A stretch of 64,000 bases of DNA from Chondrus crispus (lineage: Eukaryota; Rhodophyta; Florideophyceae; Gigartinales; Gigartinaceae): contig NW_005179085.1 of NCBI RefSeq assembly GCF_000350225.1, positions 108,643 to 172,642 on the forward strand, given 5' to 3'. This document shows, piece after piece, positions 33,505 to 42,937 of the stretch. Positions within the stretch are counted from its first letter, which is position 1, and each line of letters begins with the position of its first letter. A program made the position numbers and the translations under genes. Under the pieces are notes generated by a model. It was not told the DNA's origin. It saw only the letters and a list, made by a program, of their open reading frames with translations, and made no database searches.

Positions 33505-33890
33505 CCGTAACACATGGTCGCCGGCTTCTTCTCTAGCCATTGCTGTCTTGGAGAGCAATCTGGGGCTCGCTGTTAGTCGTTTCGTTGGCGTTTTGTCAAA
33601 TGTACGCACGACAAGCGATAAGGATTCTTAGAGGGCTCGTATCAGATAAAATTCCGAGGCGAAAATGAATCGGTGCCGCGGGAAACGGTCAGCGTGGCTT
33701 CTTGAATCTACTACTGACGCATCGTCCAAGCACATGTGTTTTTTCTTTGCGCCTCTTCTCCAAGGCACACAGCAATATAGTAAAAAAGCTCTAAACCATC
33801 CCCACAAGGCGAGATGAAATTCATGCATTGAACAAGATGGAAACTTTCCATCATGAGAACTTTTGATAAGCTCAGTACATTCCGTCGTCT

Positions 33891-34509
33891 TTGAGTCAGA
33901 TCGAAAATATTTGCCAGCTCAGGTCCAAGACCCGGACCCGGATGTTACCGCTAATTGAACTGCTTGACGACACCATGGAGAACCCGTACGGGCCTTGCCT
34001 TGCAATAATTCGGGCGGGACAAGCTCCAAGAAGTACTGCTCCGCATCTCACTAAATCAGTGGAGGATGCTGTCTGGAAAGTATACGACAATGCATGGAAT
34101 GCCGAGGATCTGACTGACGACTGTGCTCGAATTTCGTCGAGCGAAGACGTACTTGGATCTTTTCTTCGTGTTGTCCCTGATCTGTGTGATGCTCCCCACC
34201 CCGCAGGCCCTCGCTCTCTACGAGCGCACCGCAGTGCCAAACAGCACGGTGGCGTCGTCAGCTTCACTATGGTTAACAACGTGTTCTTGGATGCTACCCG
34301 CAGCTGGCTGTGCAACGTCGATGTCGCGAGCTACAGGCCTCGCGGCTTGCTGTGAGCAGTGACAGATGAGGAGACCTGTGACCACTGACCGCCATTTCGG
34401 ACTCGCATACCGTCCTGCTGGATGACGCCAAGGGGTGGAAGGAGACGGGGCATGAGCTTGGCAAACCCAGGCTACTGTATTGGAAGTTCATGCTGGATCT
34501 AACCACCCT
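33891..34509 (+). pseudogene. Unidentified captured coding-like region
   Basis: A 154-codon frame (33,891-34,355) begins at a CTG- or TTG-type codon rather than a clear ATG and reads protein-like for its first about 95 residues (RTRMLPLIELLDDTMENPYGP, APHLTKSVEDAVWKVYDNAW). The next frame from 34,123 has a signal-peptide-like hydrophobic run (LDLFFVLSLICVMLPTPQAL). A further frame near 34,400-34,510 reads VLLDDAKGWKETGHELGKPR. The parts may be one captured gene with frame breaks or introns. No family recognised. Confidence 0.3.
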
Positions 34510-35358
34510 GATTGGGGAAATGATGTGCGCGGAAAGGTGGCGAGCGTAGAGGCCGAGATCTAGGCGGCGATCGGAGCGATGTAGCGATGAGGGATGTTAT
34601 GCGGTGGGCGGTGAGTTCTGCGGGGAGGTGGTGGATAGCAGCTACTTGGCCGGGGCAGCGGTGGAGGCGCGGTCGGCCGCGGCATCGCACAGTGCGGCTT
34701 CGGAGGGAGGGAGCGGCTCCTGGTGGGTGGGTGGCGGGAGAAGATTGGTGTGAGATTTGAGACTTGGGCAGGTTGGCGGGAAGTGCAACGGGAGGTAGAC
34801 GTACAGTACCATGATGTCTAGATCGTCCGGGGCTTGGTGCTTGAGGTGGTACATAGAGAAAAGATAGATGGTGCCCGCTGTGGTGGTGAGGAGGATGCCC
34901 ATGCGGGGGTTCGGACTGAGCACGGCGGGATGTTTTGGAGGCGACGATGGGCAACGCTCTCCCAGGAGCGGGATGCAGTACTTTAGAGAAGAAGTGGTGT
35001 GCTGTTTCGTTTGGGTCGTTTGTTTTTCACTAGATCAAGGGGGGCTGATGCCATATCACAGGAGAGGCTTCAAAGACTCACAATTACTGTACTTTCGAAG
35101 GTAGTGTTTTTGGATAGGGGGTAAATTTACCAGTACACAGAGAGTGCGCCCCCAAACAAATTCGCCATTCCGCCTCCCACATCCATCGCTATCGCAATCC
35201 ACACTCTGGTCTTTGCAGTCCTTGTAACAACTTCCTCTCTCCCAAAAGACTGCTCGCATTGAGCGCTGCTTTTATGCTGGCCATACCCCCTGTCCCCTCT
35301 CTTCAGCCGCCCCCACCGTAGAAGGGCAACGGTATCTTCGCGATCGCTCCGCCCATGT
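34510..35358. other. No gene recognised
   Basis: GC-rich first half with Pro/His-rich minus-strand frames (34,499-34,954; 34,642-34,923), one of which contains MGILLTTTAGTIYLFSMYHL and might be a captured exon. The second half to 35,358 is mixed and frame-poor. Confidence 0.35.
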
Positions 35359-35379
35359 GTGCACCGGCCTCCTGGTCAA

Positions 35380-35825
35380 GCACCCTCATCCTCAGAAATA
35401 TTAGAGCCGCATCTGCCTGATTCACGTCCCGCACACGGCTATGAGGACGTTTTGGATTGCGTTCTTAATGTGTTTTGTACTCATTGCGACCCAAACTACG
35501 AGTTACTCTGCGGCATGACACCGCAGCGACAATCAACGTCTTCGGCCTTTGTCATTCAAGGTCGTCACATTCTGACAAACGCGCACTCCTTCGAACATTA
35601 CACTTCAGTCGTAGTAAAAAACGCTACAGTGGCAAAACTTCCGCGGCAAAATTTCTCACCGTCGGGGTATTGGGTCAGCGCTTCTGCGATGAATGTATGA
35701 AACTGAATTCAAAAAGGCATCCTCAGTGTGCCAACAAAATCGCGTACACATGTGACCGACGTAGAACATCGAGTGGTTCACTCCCGGCATACGTGGCATG
35801 TGACGCAAAAGACCTTCCATGTTGA
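35380..35825 (+). pseudogene. DEG/HtrA-type serine protease fragment, frameshifted
   Basis: DEG proteases are trypsin-fold ATP-independent proteases. The plus-strand frame reads VLNVFCTHCDPNYEL, QRQSTSSAFVIQGRHILTN, AHSFEHYTSV; the His in NAHS is at the position of the catalytic histidine. This arrangement matches the N-terminal part of plant and algal DEG9-type proteins. After about 35,630 the frame shifts: the overlapping frame continues with KKRYSGKTSAAKFLTVGVLG, resembling the next conserved strand. The catalytic Asp and Ser regions and the PDZ domains are absent. No ATG is present. This is a captured, decayed exon within the CACTA-like element. Confidence 0.7.
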
Positions 35826-35989
35826 GATTGCCGACATGGCGCTTGCATGCTTGGGGCCGGGAAAGTCGGCAAAAGAGGTTTCTACTTTTCGCTTTCGTTT
35901 CTGGCACCGCTGTGCAGAGGGCTTTCCACTACAGCATTCGATTGCTTTCTCTCATCATCATCGATGATGTCTTCGGTTTTGGCTGGGGC

Positions 35990-36282
35990 GCTAGTCACAG
36001 TAGCTTCAGCATTAAAGGCCTCCGTCTTGCCTCCCGGAGCAGGGCGTTTCTCTTTTTAACCAGACGACCGGTGTCATCCATGCCGTACCATTCTACATAC
36101 GACTCGCCCTTGTATGCCCCTTCAGCCTCTACGTCAACACCGTAATTCGCCGCTATTGGCTTCCCAATAACGCCCTTGTGTAGAATCTCTCAGAAGAAGC
36201 CTTCCAACATATCTGGGTTCCGTGTCGAAACCTCGTCTGCTTTCTCTTCAATAAGACGCAGTACGTCCTTGTTCACTCGATG
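35990..36282 (-). pseudogene. Unidentified captured coding fragment
   Basis: A minus-strand reading without start codon: VNKDVLRLIEEKADEVSTR, an in-frame TGA after MLEGFF, then HKGVIGKPIAANYGVDVEAE, GAYKGESYVEWYGMDDTGRL, and a basic end. Composition and flow are clearly protein-like for about 95 codons with one stop. No family recognised; it lies between the protease and glycosyltransferase fragments. Confidence 0.4.
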
Positions 36283-36438
36283 GTCATGAACCAGAGCCTT
36301 TCGACTGGCGCAGGATTTGAGGATGTGACAGGCAGTGGTCGTGCGAAGGAATATGCTGCTCCCAAATATGGACCAGATTGAATCGCCTTTCCAGACAGCT
36401 CGACGGTCAAAGGTGACGTTGGTAGTTTTGCTAAACTG

Positions 36439-36873
36439 TCAGCTGGGGAGGGAGGGGAGGAGGAGGTCGAGGTGGGCTGGGCACGCGAGAACGAGGGCCT
36501 CGAGAAGAAAGTAGAGCTGGTTGCCGACGCCGCCGTGCGTGATGGCGACTTGGACGGTGTTTGGACGGCGGGTGACCACGCGCGTGTGGGGAATCGTGGC
36601 CGGGTGGTGGCCGGTAGGGGATAGGGCGGCGGTGAGGTTGCGGGGGCGGTGGGGTGTTGCATGGTGCGCGCGGGGGGAAAGGACGCTAGAGTAGAGCAGG
36701 CAGCAGACGACGAGGATGGAGAGCGTGCGGCACACGATGGCGCGTCGCGGCTTGGTGAAACATCGAGGTCGAGGCCGCACGCATGTCCCACGGCGACGCA
36801 CGCTGGTGCCAAGCTTGCGTCCAGCGTAGTAGCCTCGTGCAGAAACCAGCGCGCGACCTCGGTCTTGCCGCAC
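36439..36873 (-). pseudogene. Golgi-type glycosyltransferase N-terminal fragment
   Basis: A 144-codon frame with a basic N terminus, one membrane span at about residues 45-65 (IVCRTLSILVVCCLLYSSVL), a Pro/Ser/His-rich stem, then QVAITHGGVGNQLYFLLEAL at about 108-127. This is the type II membrane layout of Golgi glycosyltransferases, and the GGxGNQL(F/Y) motif is the nucleotide-sugar binding signature of GT11-like fucosyltransferases. The frame ends soon after the motif, so the catalytic body is missing. It may be a captured first exon. Overlapping frames on both strands are by-products of GC content. Confidence 0.45.
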
Positions 36874-37236
36874 GCGAAGTAGTATTAGCTGACGGCCATC
36901 CAGCTGACGGCACTCTTCGGATCACGGTCCACCAGCCAATGGGCTTCTTCCAGACGAAGAATAACGGCACCCGACTTGCGAAATTCGACGAGCTATGACG
37001 AGATGAGGGAAGGCCACTCCGGTGGCACTCTGCACAAGAAACGGCGGGGGGATGCTACTGCGGTGGCACTCCGCATGTGATACGACAGCACTGCACGGTT
37101 GAACCAGATTTCCGCCATGCTGTACCTACTGTTACATACACACTACGTAAATACTAGGTAAATACTACGATTGCACCCCTAGTCCCCCGATCACACTGCG
37201 GGTGCCCTACGAACGCCTACAGTAGGGTTGCTAGGG

Positions 37237-39620
37237 GTACGGCCGACCGTACCGCGGCAATGCTAGGATCGGCGGGGAAATCATCCGCTCCTTCAACGCT
37301 TCGAACGCTTGAAGTTGCAGCTCGGTCGGGTCGTCGAAGTTGGGGTCCGCGTCCTTGCGCGTCATGTCAGTTAATGGGCGCGCAATCTTCGCGAACCCCT
37401 TCACGAAGCGGCGGTAGACGTTGCACGCTCCGAGGTACGAGCGCACCTGCGTCAAAGTCCTCGGAAACGTGAACGTCTTGAAGGCGTCCGCCGCCGCTTC
37501 GGCGACGCTCAGCTTACCTGGGTAAATGACGTGCTCCAGGTAGTGCACCTTCGGTTGGAAGAAGCTACACTTCTTGAGCTTGAGGGAGATTCCGGCGCTC
37601 CTCAGCAAGCTCAAGACAGTGTCGAGATGCTTTGCGTGTTCGCGGTGCGTACGGGAGAACACGATGACATCATCCAGGTAGACGAGGCATATCTGCCATC
37701 GGACGCCAGATAGGATGATGTCGAGGGCACGTTGGAAGGTGGCCGGTGCCCCTTTTAGCCCGAACGGCATACGCAAATGGCGAAACGTTCCCATATGCGT
37801 AGTGAACGTGGTCTTGTCCCGGTCTTCCGGAGCGACGGGGATCTGCCAATAACCGGAATTGCAGTCCAACGTCGTAAAGACGGCTGCATCTCCGAGCGAA
37901 TCGATGCAGTCGTCCATCCGGGGCAGCGGATACGAATCCGCTTCCGTTTTTGCGTTGAGACGCCGGTAGTCCACGCAGAACCGAAGAGAGCCGTCTTTCT
38001 TCGGTACGAGCACCACGGGGGACGCCCACTCGGTGCTGGCAGGTTCGATTACTCCTGCGTTCAACATTTTGTGGACTTCCTTGGCGACCATCTCACGCAT
38101 AGCCGGCCCCTTTCGGTAGGGCATTGAACGTATCGGCTTCGTACCCGGTTCGAGGGGAATGCGGTGTTCGGTCGCTCGGATCGTTCCGAGCGCCCCGCTC
38201 CACAGACTCGAGTGCTTACAGAGCATCTCGATCATGCCGCCCCGGAACTTGTCATCATCGATGTATGACAAGTCGATTTCTTTTTCCCAATCCTTCGGCG
38301 GATTTTCGGGATCCTTTTCAGAGGCGGGTGCAGTGCCCCCTTCCGGCGGCGGGCACTTCGCCGGTCGGCCGTCCGTACCGGCTCCTCTCTTCTCAACGGT
38401 TGCCCCCTGGGCGGAGCCTGGTCGACCAGCTCCTGCCGTTCCGACTTGATCGGTCAAGTCGGTGAGGTGTAGCGCGTGCGCGATCCCCTCGGCGATGCGA
38501 CGTTCGGGCGTCAGGATCGCGAGGGGGTTGCGCTTCGCGTATCCCACGACGGTGTGCTTCGGAAGCCGCCTTTCCTGTCGCGAAAAGTTCGCGACGATGA
38601 CGTCGAAGGTCTGGTTCGGCAGGACCTCTACGACGCCGTTCGTCAGCCTCACTCCATGTCGGTGTTGGAGTGACGGCTTCGGCTCTATAAACACGAGTCC
38701 CCTCCCAGTCGTAGTAACGCGCACACGGGCCTGCGACCTCGCGGGAATGGTAACCCAGGGGGCGATTCGGATCGCGTGCGGGGCTTCGTCGCGTGCGTCA
38801 GCCCGGTTTGTCTGACGTCCGTGCCGCCTGGTTGGGGGAGTCGGCTCCCCCCTCCCGTCGACGATGGCAACGGAGCCACCTTGGCGGAGCTCCAACCGTT
38901 GAGCTTCGATGTCGATACTTCGTACGTGTGTATCGATGAAGGCCGTACCAAGGAGGACCGGCACGGCGAGCTGGTCTGCCACGACGAACGGAATTCGGAA
39001 CGTCGTGTTCCTCAACCGCACGGCCAGGCGTACGACGGCCGAGAGCTTAAGCGGGTTGCTATTCGCGCCTGCCAATCGGGGCAGTGGCGCGTCGCGGATG
39101 ACGTACCGCGACCAATCGGGAGGAAGGTCCGCCTTCCTCACCAGATTGTACCTCGAGCACGTATCAACGGCGATCGTGCGGGGCTTGAAGGCATTTCCCT
39201 CCGTGGCTATCGAGCCGAGGACGTTGTAAATCTTCGACGTCATAAGGCAAATGACGCCGTCGACCACCTTCGGCGTGCCCGGCTCGGCGAGATCGTTCCG
39301 CCTGGGCCGCCGGCGCCGGTTCTGACTTCTCTTCCGCGTTCTTCGGCCTTGGTCGCGGGGCGCCCTTCGGTCGGCCGCGTCCCCGCGACAAGTCGCGTTC
39401 GTACGCGGCTTGAATTCTTCTGGCGGCCCTGGGTCCCCCTGGGTCGGGCCGCTGGCGCGTTCGATGCGCTTCTTGTTAGGCACTTGGCTCACGGTTTCCA
39501 CAGTGCCTTCCTCCATGTGCGCCGGGCTCACGGTTGCTTCAGCGTCTTCGTCCTTTCGCACCAAGCTTGCGGGTGTCTCGGTGCGCTTGTGCGGGGTTGA
39601 GGGGAATAATATCGGTAAAC
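37237..39620 (-). CDS. Family 1 pol: protease and reverse transcriptase (5' half)
   Basis: The first half of pol. The frame opens near 39,620 without an ATG, downstream of the gag stop, so recoding or re-initiation is needed. Order: basic linker; protease with AVDTCSRYNLV at about 39,145-39,175, where the usual DTG/DSG glycine is Cys; then a long spacer; then reverse transcriptase with VPKKDGSLRFCVDYRRLN, LDCNSGYWQIP, MPFGLKGAPATFQR and the active-site YLDD (about 37,672-37,683); then the connection region to ALPRYGRPY, where the CACTA-like insert begins. All reverse transcriptase blocks look intact. Protease activity is doubtful because of the altered motif; the outer copy has Phe at the same place. 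Confidence 0.9.
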
Positions 39621-39671
39621 ATTCCCCTCCCCCCCCGGGGACAAATAGGGGCGGGTCAAGGTTGGTTTGAC

Positions 39672-39708
39672 AAGACGGTTCACGCGACCGCGCGAACGTA
39701 ACCGTCTT
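39672..39708 (-). other. Hairpin at the gag-pol junction
   Basis: Arms AAGACGGTT and AACCGTCTT pair perfectly around about 19 bases. The gag stop codon immediately precedes the hairpin on the minus strand. The same arms follow the gag stop in the outer copy (45,173-45,212 region) although the loop differs. It may affect termination, re-initiation or frameshifting between gag and pol, or RNA packaging. Confidence 0.6.
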
Positions 39709-42268
39709 TACGGGGTTTTCGAACTACCCGAGCTGTCAGTGCTATTCGCTTGGCTATCGTTAGCTAGCGCGTCGACGGGCCCCTGGCCGCGCGGATGGGG
39801 ACGGTTTCCCCACCCCGACTGGGCATCTTCTACGAAGTAATCGGATACCTCGTGGCCTTGGATTGCAACTTCCGGCCGTTGCAATATTCGAGGGGCGGAG
39901 AGAACGGGCTCCCCTCCGCCTCCTTCCGTGGGCTGGGGGTGCGTCTCACCAGCCCAATCTTGGAGGTACATGATGGCTTTCTGTACCCCTTGGGGCAACG
40001 GAGGTCGGCCCCGGTCGCCTCGCCCATCTCGACGGGGATATCGCCTATCCATCCGACGAGAGTCACGTCGATCCCTTGGATCGGTCCCCAGGTATCGGTA
40101 CCCGCCTTCACGCGGGGCAAAACGGACGCCCCCACCCGATCGGCTCGGGTCACCTCGACGCGGGCCTCGGTCTGCCTGCGTAGACTGCTGGAGGAGATTG
40201 CGCATTCCGGGGCGCGTCTCCATCTGATAGCGGTAGTTCCTGTACGCCGTGAACTGACGTTGTTGAGGCGACAGGAACGGGCACGCATACATGGCGTGGC
40301 CGTACGTCCGGCACAGCCAACAAATGTACGCGCTGCCATCGGTCGACGCAAAAGTCGCCGCGTGGCGTGCCTCCTCATCGGTGAGTCGAGGCACGTTAGG
40401 CAGCCCGCGGTCCCCTTCTCGACGGGAGATATCCAGCTCGGCCATGTTGTGGTTCGGACCACCCGTGGCCCTCGGCGTGTGTGCGAACGCCGTTGCGAAG
40501 CTTCTGGTCGAACCGGTGGAAGCTGGCGTAGGGGGTCGGCCTCCTGCCCGGTCGAAGCCTTGCGTGATGAGGACAGGGTCGGCCTGCCACTCATCTTCTC
40601 CAATGTGGAGGGCGGTCGCCGGCGAACTCGTTCCGTGCGACCTTGGAGTTCCGACTCCCTTCGCTGCCGGCTTCGGGTCCGGCAGCGGCAACCCGCGACG
40701 AGCTCGGTAGGTTGTACCCTCGGCCGTTGCCATACGGCGAATCGTTGAGAGTTCGGTCTTCTGTTGTCCAGGCAACCTTTGCATCGTCTCTGCCACTGCC
40801 GCCCGGGTCGCAGTGGACAACCCGCGCACAAAGTAGTGCGCGAGGGCTTGTTCTGAGAATACGGCCGTGCATCGGAACGCGGCGGATTCCAGCCGGTCTG
40901 CGAACGTGTTCTCGGTTTCGTGAGGAAGCTGTCGCGCCGACGCGACAGCATCAAACGCTTCCCCTAACACGTCGTCGGTTAGGTAGCGTTTGATAAATTG
41001 GTTGACGAGACCAGGCCAGCTCGTGTCGTCGTGGAGCTGGCCGGCGCGGAGGCCGCGCATAGTGTAACTCGTATACATCCGCTCCGCGTCCCGTTCGAGG
41101 AAGTGAGCGAAGACACGGATTGCCACACCTTCGGTCAGGTGCTGGGCATTGAAGGTTATCCGGATATCCTTCAGAATCGGGAGCAACTGAATCGCGTCAG
41201 TACCGTCGAAGCCCTTCATCGCGGGACGGAGCCCACGGCAGCGTTGGACGTACTTCGCGATCCGTCCCGCGTCAACCGAGGTAACGAGCCTCGAGGTGTT
41301 ATCCAACCGATACATGCAGTAGTTCGCGACGGCGCTGAACTCCTGTATCATGGTGTGGACGGGCTCGAGCCCGGGTTCGGCGGGGCCCAACGTTCCGAAC
41401 GGCGTGACGGGCAACGTTCGGACGTCGACGGGGCCGGGATGCGTGGTAAGATCCGCTGGCTGGTAGCCGCCCCAGCGAGGATCGAAGGGGAGAATCGGAT
41501 CCCCTGATCCGCGGGCGACCCTCCGCGGCCCCGCTCGGGTTCGTCCGGTACCCGTCGGGACTGCCGCATGCTTCCGGATGCATACGGCAGGGCTTGAGTC
41601 TCGGACGCGAAGTTCGCGTCCGCCGTCGGCTTGATGTCCTCCGCTCTCCGACTGGTGACGGCTCCAGTCGGGGGCCACTCCTGCGCTCCGGATGCGCCCG
41701 GAGGAACAGTGGCACCGGGCCCACTCGAGGGGGCTCCGGGCGGCCTCTCGGCCGAGGTCTGTTCCATCTCACGGGCACGGCGGCGCGTTGAGTTGAGCTC
41801 CGCCGCCATGTGCGCGAATGCTTCTATCTGTTCGGCTGATGGGAAGGGTTGCGGGTCGCGGTGGACCCCGGAGTTTGCACTCGCGGGTCGACCGGCAATG
41901 TCCACGGCGGGGGAATCGATGCGCGCCTCTTCGACCAGTACCAAACGGGACTGTAGCTGGTCGACGAGGGCGCGCAGGTTCTCCAAGGACTGAGTTACGC
42001 GCTCAAACCTTCCTTCGCGGAGGGAGCGCAACTCATCCTTACAGCGGGCGTAGACGCTGTCAGAGACGTCGATACGGAGGGATGTTCGGACATCTTCAAT
42101 ATACTCCGCGATGCGATCGTACATCGCGCGAGCGCGTCCTTCGGAGAAGTCGGGCGACGGTTCGCGGTCTCGAGGACCAGCGTCGCCGTCGCCGACTCGG
42201 ACGCGGAGCGCGGCCTTTCGCACATCGGCGGACTCCGAGCGAATCGAGGTGGGATATTCGCCACTCAT
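39708..42268 (-). pseudogene. Family 1 gag (inner copy, one frameshift)
   Basis: Particle protein of the 19.2-kb element, about 850 codons. ATG at 42,268 (MSGEYPTS). Charged helical N-terminal region, Pro/Ser-rich linker, capsid-like middle (NAQHLTEGVAIRVFAHFLERD, WPGLVNQFIKRYL), then a CCHC zinc knuckle, CWLCRTYGHAMYAC, with CX2CX4HX4C spacing, and a basic Arg/Gly-rich nucleic-acid binding tail. One base is lost at about 41,517 relative to the outer copy (after RGRGG), which shifts the frame; the remainder reads in the frame 41,678-39,708. Otherwise the two copies are very similar, so the loss is recent. It ends at the hairpin before pol. Confidence 0.85.
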
Positions 42269-42326
42269 CTCGACGCGTAAGGACGCGGAGGTAAACAATA
42301 GTCTTCTCGGTTCGATCTTGAGAGTC

Positions 42327-42344
42327 TTCTAGGTCGGGAGACCA
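42327..42344 (-). promoter_or_regulatory. tRNA primer-binding site (inner copy)
   Basis: The complement of TGGTCTCCCGACCTAGAA, one base inside the 5' LTR on the minus strand. Identical in all four 5' LTR contexts in this window. Confidence 0.75.
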
Positions 42345-42345
42345 C

Positions 42346-42937
42346 TGTAGTATAATCACCCCCAACGACGAGGGGGTGAGTACTGACAGTTCGGAAAGAC
42401 CCCGATCGGCGGGAAGACAGAAGCACGGCCCACCCACGGTACCGAGCGCGGGCTCGAGGTAGGGGTGGTAGAGCGGGATCGGGGAGGACGCGCGCACGCG
42501 CGAGCGGTTCTACGCCTCGACGCCCCGAAGCGGTACTGGGTGACGATCCAGTACCGACGGGCGGAGGTGGAGCCGGCTCGTGGGCGTGCTACGCGCGTCC
42601 CCAACCCGCGCGCGGTGCGACTCCTAGGTAAAACGGACGGAAGTACCTAAAAGTAAGCGGGCGGACCAAGGTGGCGGATCCTTGACAAGTCCGTGCTTGT
42701 CGTCCTCCACCCCCGGCGGTCCGCTCATATTTAATGTACATTGTAGTCTATCATAACTCTACAGTAGTGCCGGTCTACCGACACTGTAACGCTGTCGGCC
42801 GGCGGGGATGACATTCCACGTGTAGTACGCGTCCCGTACACGAGGAGGACTCGTGTGTGCGCACATGGCTGTAAGGCTCGTTGCCTTACTGTCCCTGATT
42901 CGATCCTAATCTAATTTCCGTTTGGGGTTATACCACA
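42346..42937 (-). repeat. Family 1 5' LTR (inner copy)
   Basis: Plus strand TGTAGTATAATC...TTATACCACA, 592 bp. It is the 5' LTR of the minus-strand element because the primer-binding site lies beside it at lower coordinates. It carries the non-inverted form of the 74-bp segment (42,594-42,667). The ATTAAATATGAG block (minus strand, about 42,725-42,736) is a candidate promoter element. Confidence 0.9.

Larger units (their letters stand above)
31568..37236. mobile_element. CACTA-like non-autonomous DNA transposon with gene fragments
   Basis: A 5.67-kb insertion inside pol. Its ends are CCCTAGTAAACC and, reverse-complemented, CCCTAGCAACCC, flanked by GTA on both sides (31,565-31,567 and 37,237-37,239), a 3-bp duplication. 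Sub-terminal words recur inverted at the two ends: AGTGCCACCGCAG at 31,586-31,598 and its exact complement at 37,058-37,070, with further GTGGCACT words near the right end. Short TIRs, 3-bp duplication and sub-terminal repeats suit CACTA/EnSpm elements, though termini are not CACTA; PIF-like is the alternative. No transposase is visible. It carries fragments of at least three host-like genes in both orientations, as Pack-type elements do. Confidence 0.75.
23691..42937 (-). mobile_element. Full-length family 1 Ty3/gypsy element, 19.2 kb with insert
   Basis: A complete insertion with two LTRs (23,691-24,274 and 42,346-42,937), matching 5-bp duplication, primer-binding site, gag, pol and polypurine tract, all minus strand. 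By eye the LTRs differ at only about eight single bases apart from an inversion, so the insertion is fairly young. About 5.7 kb is a later DNA transposon (31,568-37,236), leaving about 13.6 kb of retrotransposon, long for this class. Much of the excess is a 5-kb block between the end of pol and the 3' LTR that carries an antisense frame and a tandem array. Gag has a one-base loss, so this copy is not autonomous. Confidence 0.9.

Noticed and set aside
38776..39600. 274-codon plus-strand frame opposite the protease region
   Set aside because: Shadow of the protease-coding strand; composition is Arg/Val/Gly-rich without motifs.
39776..40748. 317-codon plus-strand frame opposite gag
   Set aside because: It is antisense to a conserved gag and has an equivalent in the other gag copy only because the sequences are homologous; GC-rich composition keeps it open.
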